Assembly (NCBI GenBank): GCA_029721435.1
Contig: CM056577.1
Coordinates: 118,356,219 to 118,420,218, forward strand
Source: Gymnothorax reevesii
Lineage: Eukaryota > Chordata > Actinopteri > Anguilliformes > Muraenidae
Direction: 5' to 3'
DNA length: 64,000 bases
The notes under the pieces are model-generated. The model did no database searches and was not told the DNA's origin. It worked only from the letters and a program-made list of their open reading frames with translations. The position numbers and the translations under genes are program-made. This document shows, one piece after another, positions 57,753-64,000 of this stretch (its first letter is position 1; every line of letters begins with the position of its first letter).

Positions 57753-59483
57753 TTAAAGGGAACCCCGACTATTATGACTTGTAGGTCTTAATAAGCGACA
57801 ATTTATCTCTTATACTAAAATATGTTGTTTCAAACGTAAAGTATTGTCATTGCTTTAAAAATCCTCAATGTTTAGTTCATATTTTTCCCTACGGCGGCCG
57901 CCATTTTTTACGTGCTCACTGCACTCTGGGAGTGATGACGAAAAAAAATTTTTACAGTCCCTTGAGATGGGGTTGCTTGGTGATGTCCTGGGACAGGGAA
58001 ATGCTCCAACACAGGCAAAAATCCACAAAAAAGCTTCACAGGTCTTGAAAAGAGTGACAGGTCTGGTCAAATGTATCCTTCTCCTTGCAATTTCTCCTAC
58101 TACTTTACTCTCTCAATTTTTCTCCTTATATACCCTTTTGCAGCCCCCTCCCACCTTTTAGACTTTATTTTTCTCCGGGACTTTCCCCTCTCAGACATGC
58201 CCAGGACAAGCCCAAACCTAGCTCCAGTCTGGGCTTACCAAAAAAAAAGTCAATACTGCCATCTAGTGGCATTTTTCACATTACACCTTTTACTCATAAT
58301 TTTAGAGCTAATCCCAAGAATAAACTGGCTGTTACCGACAAATTAACCCGATAAAGCCCTTCTCAGTTGCAAGTGTCATGGGGTAACGTTAGCCCGGATT
58401 AAAAACTGTTCTCACTGCGGGACTGATTATGTTTTCACATTTGAGAGAAATGATCACTTATCCACCTTAGGTATACTGTGTAAAACATTTACATTCTGAT
58501 TTAATGGTATAGTTATCAATTTGCGAACTGTGTGCAAGCCAATGTCTTGCATTATTAAGACCAATATTACGCCACGGTAAATATCGACATTTACAGTGGC
58601 ATAAGCAAGATTTAAATTTTGGGCATCCAACTAGAAATTATAGTAAATGTATTAATAAATATTTTGTTACAATAAAGGCGTAAGTTGTCATCCAGAAGAA
58701 AAGCATTTCTGCTTCATGACTACTACTTCTAACTGCCTCTAATAGAATTATATATTTTAAAACTCTAATAACAAAAACATCGATAGACTTGTAAATAAGT
58801 CGCATCTGAAACAGTTGCGGTAGTTTATTCTTGCCGAAATTCAAGGCCTGCAACAACATCTGGCACACATCAGTCATACCCAAAACCCGCTCCCCCTATC
58901 GACAGTCCCTTTAAGTTCTGTAGGCTATAAAGCACACGACAGTGGTGGATGCTAATACCTGAAATTATTGATATTGGGGTGTAACGGATCAGAAAACTCA
59001 CGGTATGCTTATGCTGACTTCGAACAGCTGCTGACAAAAATTGGAGCTCGACAACTAACACTCTCCATCTCAGTTGTCATGGCGACGCAGTTGTTGCACT
59101 GACACCACTGGGTTTGCCCCATTCTCGCCTCTTCTGGTCTTCATTTTTATGCTCATTTTTGGTTATTTTCTGTGTTTTCCTCCGCGCTAACGCTCAGGCG
59201 CTCGGGTTCAAATTAAGGAGGGTGAATTGATGTCATTTTTCTCGCTGTAAAGTCACAACTACGGTACCGGCGAACTGACAGATCTCAGTTGAGCAACCGT
59301 TTGACGTCACTACCCAAACTGCATTGCGACGTAAACAACAGTGGCGACCTACGAGTAAAATTATATTTTCAAATTTTATAAAAACGAAGACGTTTAGGAT
59401 ATTTTTTGACTCACATTAATGTGACTGAAGGGAACTTTAATCTTATGAAGCCTACAAGTCATTATAGTCGGGGTTCCCTTTAA
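57753..59483. mobile_element. TTAA-flanked DNA transposon, 1731 bp
   Basis: The termini TTAA-AGGGAACCCCGACTAT and its inverted partner ATAGTCGGGGTTCCCT-TTAA match over about 35 bp with few changes. TTAA targets plus purine-rich starts suggest the Kolobok superfamily. No transposase recognised inside. It carries an LTR fragment at 57947-58285. Confidence 0.85.
57947..58285 (-). mobile_element. Truncated copy of the 487-bp LTR-like element
   Basis: Matches 20620-20963 over its length (for example CCTTGAGATGGGGTTGCTTG and AATACTGCCATCTAGTGGC) and ends at the same CATTACA. The first ~140 bp are absent. The minus-strand TATATAAGG box is kept. Confidence 0.85.
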
Positions 59484-59667
59484 AGAGAATGCAGCCTGTA
59501 CTGACATAACTGATATGTATACAGACATTACTACCACCATATACTTTCACAGTTATACCTTTCTCTTTTCTTTTCTAGTCTCTCCTCTCTGGCAGCAGGA
59601 TCTAGCCTGATCTTTGCCCGGAAATGTGCACCCCTCTCTTTACTGGGAAGAGGCATCTATAAAAATG

Positions 59668-61045
59668 TACAACCCAGTTCTGAAAAAGTTGGGTCAAAGT
59701 GTAAATTGTGAATAAAATCAAAACACAATGACTTTCAAATCACACCAACCAGTATTTTATTCACGGTAGAACAGAGATAACATGGCAAATATTGAAACTG
59801 AGAAATTTTATTTACAATTTTATCCACAAAATGAGCTCGTTTCAAATTTGATGGCTGCTACAGGTCTCAAAAAAGTTGGGACAGGGGCCTGTTTACCATG
59901 GTGTAGCATCTCCTCTACTTTTTAACACAGAGTGGAGGCGTTTAGCAATTGGAATTTGATCCCACTCTTGTTTAATCCAGGCTTTCAGCTGCTGGAGAGT
60001 TTTGGGTCTCCTTTGACGGACTTTTCATTTAATTATGTGCCAAATGTTTTCAATCGATGAAAGAACAGGACTGCAGGCAGGCCTCTTCTACTATGAAGCC
60101 ATGCTGTTGTAATAGCTGCAGTATGTGGTTTTGCATTGACTTGCTGAAATACACAAGGCCTTCCCTGGAATAGACGTCATCTGGAGGGGAGCATATGTTG
60201 AGCTAAAACCCATAATTTCCAACAAGAATATCAAATTTGGACTCTTCTGACCACAGGACACTTTGCCACTTTGCTTCAGTCCATTTAAAATGAGCCTTGG
60301 GCCAACGAACACTGTGGCGCTTTTGGATCATGCTCAACAATGGCTTCCTTTTTGCATGATGGAGTTTTAGGTGGCATCTGTGGATGGCACGGCAGACTTT
60401 GTGTACAGACAGTGGTTTCTTGAAGTATTCCTAGGCCCAATTAGTAATGTCAATGGCAGAATCATGCCGGTGAGTGATGCAGTGGCGTCTGAGGGCTAGA
60501 AGATCACGGGCATCCATTAAAGGTCTTCAGCCTTGTCCCTTCAAACGAGATTTTTCCAGTTTCTCTGAGTGTTTTAATGATGTTATGCACTGTCGGTGAT
60601 GAGACCTTCAAAGCCTTTACAATTTTAAAGTATTCCACTATTTTTTTATGCAAGCCTTCACAGGCTGGAGAGCCTGGCCATCTTTACTTCTGAGCGACTC
60701 AGTCTCTCTAAGACATCCCTTTTATAGCCAATCATGTTACGGACCAGATGCCAGTTAACTTAATTACTTGCTAAATGTCCTTTCAGCTGATTCTCTTTTA
60801 TATTAATTGCTTTTTCACTCCTTTTTTTTTTGCCTGTGTCCCAACTTCTTTGAGACCTGTTGTAGCCATAAAATTTGAAGTTCATTTTGTGGATAAAAAT
60901 GTAAAATGTCTCAGTTTCAACATTTGAAATATTATCTCTGTTCTATTGTAAATAACATATTGGCTCATGTGATCTGAAAGTCATTGCATTTTGATTTTAT
61001 TCACAATTTACACTTCCTCTCAACTATTTCGGAATAGGGGTTGTA
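59668..61045 (-). mobile_element. TA-flanked DNA transposon, 1378 bp, complete ends
   Basis: Termini TACAACCCAGTTCTGAAAAA and the inverted partner ending GGAATAGGGGTTGTA match over about 75 bp, including GTGTAAATTGTGAATAAAAT on both arms. TA at both ends fits the Tc1/mariner superfamily. Minus-strand protein scraps ([21 protein letters not shown]) look like transposase remnants but are short and shifted. A truncated relative is at 18977. Confidence 0.8.
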
Positions 61046-62163
61046 AATAATGTTTAAAATATACAAAAATGCATTACAAATGTTAAAAGTAATTAAGAGT
61101 AATTGTACAAACTTTACAAATGGTTAAAATAATTGAGAAAGAAAAAGATAATTCTGTTTAAATCTTCTGTGTCGTGGTAAAACAGCAAGTCATTTGTAAA
61201 AATGTTTGTCCACATGACATATTTTGTTTGTCTGCATGACTGATTCCATTATTTTCATTCCTAACAGATAGTTACATGGCCACCTATTCACCACTCTAAC
61301 CTTGACCTTGACCAATAAACTTTAAATTTCATGAGTAAATCAATATTTTTAAAATGTTCAACTTTATCAATACTTTTTTGACGTTGGACCGCATGACGCT
61401 CAAATCTGTGACACTTTGTATGATACCTGGAAAAAGTGATAATAACTTCAATATAGGAGCACATTTTTTAATTTGCCCCCAACTCTGGCTGTCCTCAGGG
61501 GTCCTCTGAGTGATGTCATCACAGGTCACATGACTTGAGTCATATTTCTACAGTACAAAATGGCTTCCAATCTTTGTTTTACTACATGACATTGAGGGAA
61601 ATCTGTCTTTGCAGAACAAAGTGATTTAGATATTAATGACATTTCTGAAAGATGTATCCTATTAATACTTTGCTATGCTTTTCTGTACACTATAAAAAAT
61701 ATGCCTAAGACCAAGGTTGATGATTTAAAACATTTTTTATCATTTTAAAAGCAGCTGTCTTTTTTTAAATTAAGAGACTCCCATTTTACCACATGACATT
61801 TACCACTTGAATGGTGTAAAAGTCTACCAATTTTGTATTTTTCATGCAAATATGAATAGTGAGGAGGGAGAATGATGTAAGATTAATGAATATATACAAT
61901 ATCAAACTTATCTTATACAAGTACGTAATAGAAATTTGCCCTGGAAGCAAAAATCTGTGTGGCACATCACACACCCAACACAAGGGGCACAGGCTGTGCC
62001 CCATAACATAACAAACCGTCCCGGCCAATCACCGAAAAGAGTTGGCAGTTATGGAAGCATGGGAAGGAGGGAAATATGGGAAGAAGGGGCGGGCTAGCTC
62101 TGTTTTGGGTTCAAATGTCAACAGAAGTTAAAGTAAACAAACTTTCATAGTGCACCTTTAAGT

Positions 62164-62532
62164 AATGGCATTTTAAGGTCTAAATGGACTTAATCCTTCC
62201 TTGGAACTCTTGATTGTTTATGAACTATTATTCATAATTATTTATTATTTATTATTATATAGCGCAACACAAGATCACTAGTCACCAGTACTAGTAGTCT
62301 TTTCTGTGGCTTTATCCCCAGCCTGGCCATTCAAAACATGATGCCAGGCATTTTTTTTTAAAATTACCATTTAATGGTGGGAGTGCATTTCTTTCTCTGC
62401 GCACTAAAATGTTTAACTTCAGGATAGGTTTTATAATTTCAATAAATACCCATTATTCTGTGCGTCTTGAAGCTTCTTGTGATGTAAATGACCATAATTA
62501 GCCACCAATAATTTGTAGGTCTGACTTGTAAA
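62164..62532. other. Short intergenic stretch
   Basis: Contains a TATTATTAT-rich run near 62230-62260 resembling a LINE tail; nothing else recognised. Confidence 0.4.
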
Positions 62533-62537
62533 GGACT

Positions 62538-63842
62538 TGTGAGGTTTTACGAAATGAGCCAAGAGCGAAAACCAGATAAATGCAAAATGGAGGCTTTATT
62601 TCTGAAGGGGGAAACCCCCCAACAGAGCTGGCAACAGTACAATGTCCACAATCCACAAACAGAATCCAAAGGGCAAAGTCCAAAACTGTAACCAGGGCAC
62701 CAATGACAAAACTCAAGGTCAGGCAAAAATGGTTCGGTACACAGGCGTGGGTTTGGTGGAGAGACAAACTCATAAGCCGTAAACAGTCCGAATCCAAATA
62801 CCAGGGCAGCAAAGACAATAGACGTGGTCGGGCAAAAATAGGTCAAAACTCACGAAGGCAATCAGATCCAAAAGGGCAAACCAAAAAACAAGTGTCGGGC
62901 AATCCAGTCAGAAAGAAAATATCACAGTGAGCAAGGCGAGGAACGTAGCACAAGACAAAGGAGTAAAGACGATCTGACAAGGAACTAAAAGTGTAGACAC
63001 CTTATATACATATCCGGGTTAAACACATGACTAGGGTAAACAGGTGTAGTCAATGACATGGGAGTGACACATGAGGAAAACTAATTACATGAATTTGGCG
63101 AATGCCGAAACGCAGACAGGGATAACGAGACATTCCTATGAACGAATAACAGCTCCGGTTAAGGAGTACTAAAGTGTACAGTCTAAAGAAAAGGGAAAGC
63201 AAGAGATATAAGAGGAAACCGCAGTGGAGATAATTAGTGATAGACAAGGAGGGCGGAGAAACAGATTGGGCGAATGCTGAGAGATCGTTAGTCTATTAGT
63301 ATGTGCAGCTATACAATCCCGAGTGCAAGTTAGTCAGTTAGTATAAATGTACAATGTTAATCGGGGTTAGTAATTATCGAAAACAATAAACTGTTAGTAG
63401 GGTTAGTAGATAGCATAAAGAGAGAGGAAGGAAGAAAATGAGATATGAAGAAAGATTGAAATCCCAGAAACCAGGAAATCACCCGAATGAGTGGCACGTC
63501 AGACAAGGGACCGTGGGCAAAGACCTACACAAGACAAGACAGGGTAAACGAAGTGCAGGACTAGAAATCACAACAAGACTATGAAAGAAAGGCAAGGCTA
63601 TGAAACATGGCAAGACTGTGAAACATGGCAAGACTATAAAACATGGCAAAGACATGAATAATACCAAAACATGAAACATAATAAAACATGAAATCAAACA
63701 ACAAAACACAATACATAATCATGGGGAAGGTCAGGGGCAGGCAGTGGTCACTAAAACACAAAAGGCATACATGGCAAGGCCAGGCACAAAACTTAAACAT
63801 GGAACTAGACAAAAGACATGGCTGAAATGCAGAATCACAACA
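62538..63842 (-). mobile_element. Solo LTR, 1305 bp, with 5-bp target duplication
   Basis: Same family as 17760-18861, sharing AGGCTTTATTTCTGAAGGGG and CAGCTCCGGTTAAGGA. It begins TGTGAGG and ends ACAACA, between perfect repeats GGACT at 62533-62537 and 63843-63847. A minus-strand TGTATATAAGG near 63012-63002 and AATAAA near 62598-62592 give the orientation. It is about 200 bp longer than the other copy, largely through extra ACATGGCAAGAC-type repeats at 63590-63720. Confidence 0.85.
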
Positions 63843-63847
63843 GGACT

Positions 63848-64000
63848 ACTTGGATTGTGCATTAAGAATTTGAGACTTGGCCACTGAAATTCCTCTGAGT
63901 CGAGCATGCTGCAAAAATTTTGGAACAAAGGCATGTGCATATATTTATTTGGCTTTGTAGTCCACAATTTTATATTTTAAATGTTTGTAGTCAAAAATTG
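63848..64000. other. Window end, nothing recognised
   Basis: No motif seen in the last 150 bases. Confidence 0.4.

Larger units (their letters stand above)
56784..62163. mobile_element. TTAA-type DNA element, ~5.4 kb including nested insertions
   Basis: Left end TTGAAGGTGCACTATGCAAG and right end, reverse-complemented, TTAAAGGTGCACTATGAAAG. This gives TTAA-like targets and ~25-bp inverted termini, as in Kolobok-type elements. Removing the nested elements at 57753-59483 and 59668-61045 leaves about 2.27 kb. Shared CRCATGACAT words on both sides support one element, but two independent copies each missing an end cannot be excluded. No transposase recognised. Confidence 0.6.

Noticed and set aside
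62498..62930. Three overlapping open frames of 99-116 codons
   Set aside because: All sit in the second solo LTR; no family motif and no conservation of frame with the first copy.

Overview
The window is nuclear DNA of a ray-finned fish, almost certainly a teleost. Its genes have vertebrate exon-intron structure with GT/AG borders. The sequence between them is packed with repeats typical of teleost genomes: Tc1/mariner, piggyBac, TTAA-flanked elements, L2 and RNase H-bearing LINEs, tRNA-derived SINEs, solo LTRs and fold-back MITEs. I could not determine the species.

Layout: 1-1880 is a decayed L2-type LINE. 5959-13978 (minus strand) is a complete eight-exon HCN pacemaker-channel gene, closest to hcn3, whose joined exons give 933 aa. 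15100-23360 is a dense repeat block: a hAT-like repeat, a 412-bp fold-back element, and a pair of ~230-bp inverted arms 4 kb apart that enclose a solo LTR and a Tc1 element, the latter itself broken by a SINE and a second solo LTR. 24367-26550 holds a decayed multi-exon relic of a ddx6-like DEAD-box RNA helicase that no open reading frame reveals. 27150-29840 is a LINE interrupted by a piggyBac element at an exact TTAA site. An RNase H-bearing LINE ends at about 32886, directly against the putative first exon of ndufv1.

32885-44570 (plus strand) is ndufv1, the 51-kDa flavoprotein subunit of mitochondrial complex I, with ten coding exons and 474 aa. Its introns carry several minisatellites, including about seven copies of a 162-bp unit. 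46055-47494 is a mariner/Tc1-like element inside a SINE copy. 49766-50250 (minus) is a replication-dependent histone H4 gene and 52600-53178 (plus) a histone H3.2 gene, both intronless with 3' stem-loops. From 55080 to the end the window is almost all repeats: an L2 3' end, a ~5.4-kb TTAA-type element holding two smaller transposons and an LTR fragment, and a 1305-bp solo LTR with a perfect 5-bp target duplication.

The four intact genes (hcn3-like, ndufv1, H4, H3) do not form a functional pathway; they are independent neighbours. I found no convincing new multi-gene system. The most unusual content is the ddx6-like relic and the nested transposon stratigraphy, in which several insertion events can be read at base resolution from target duplications and restored frames.
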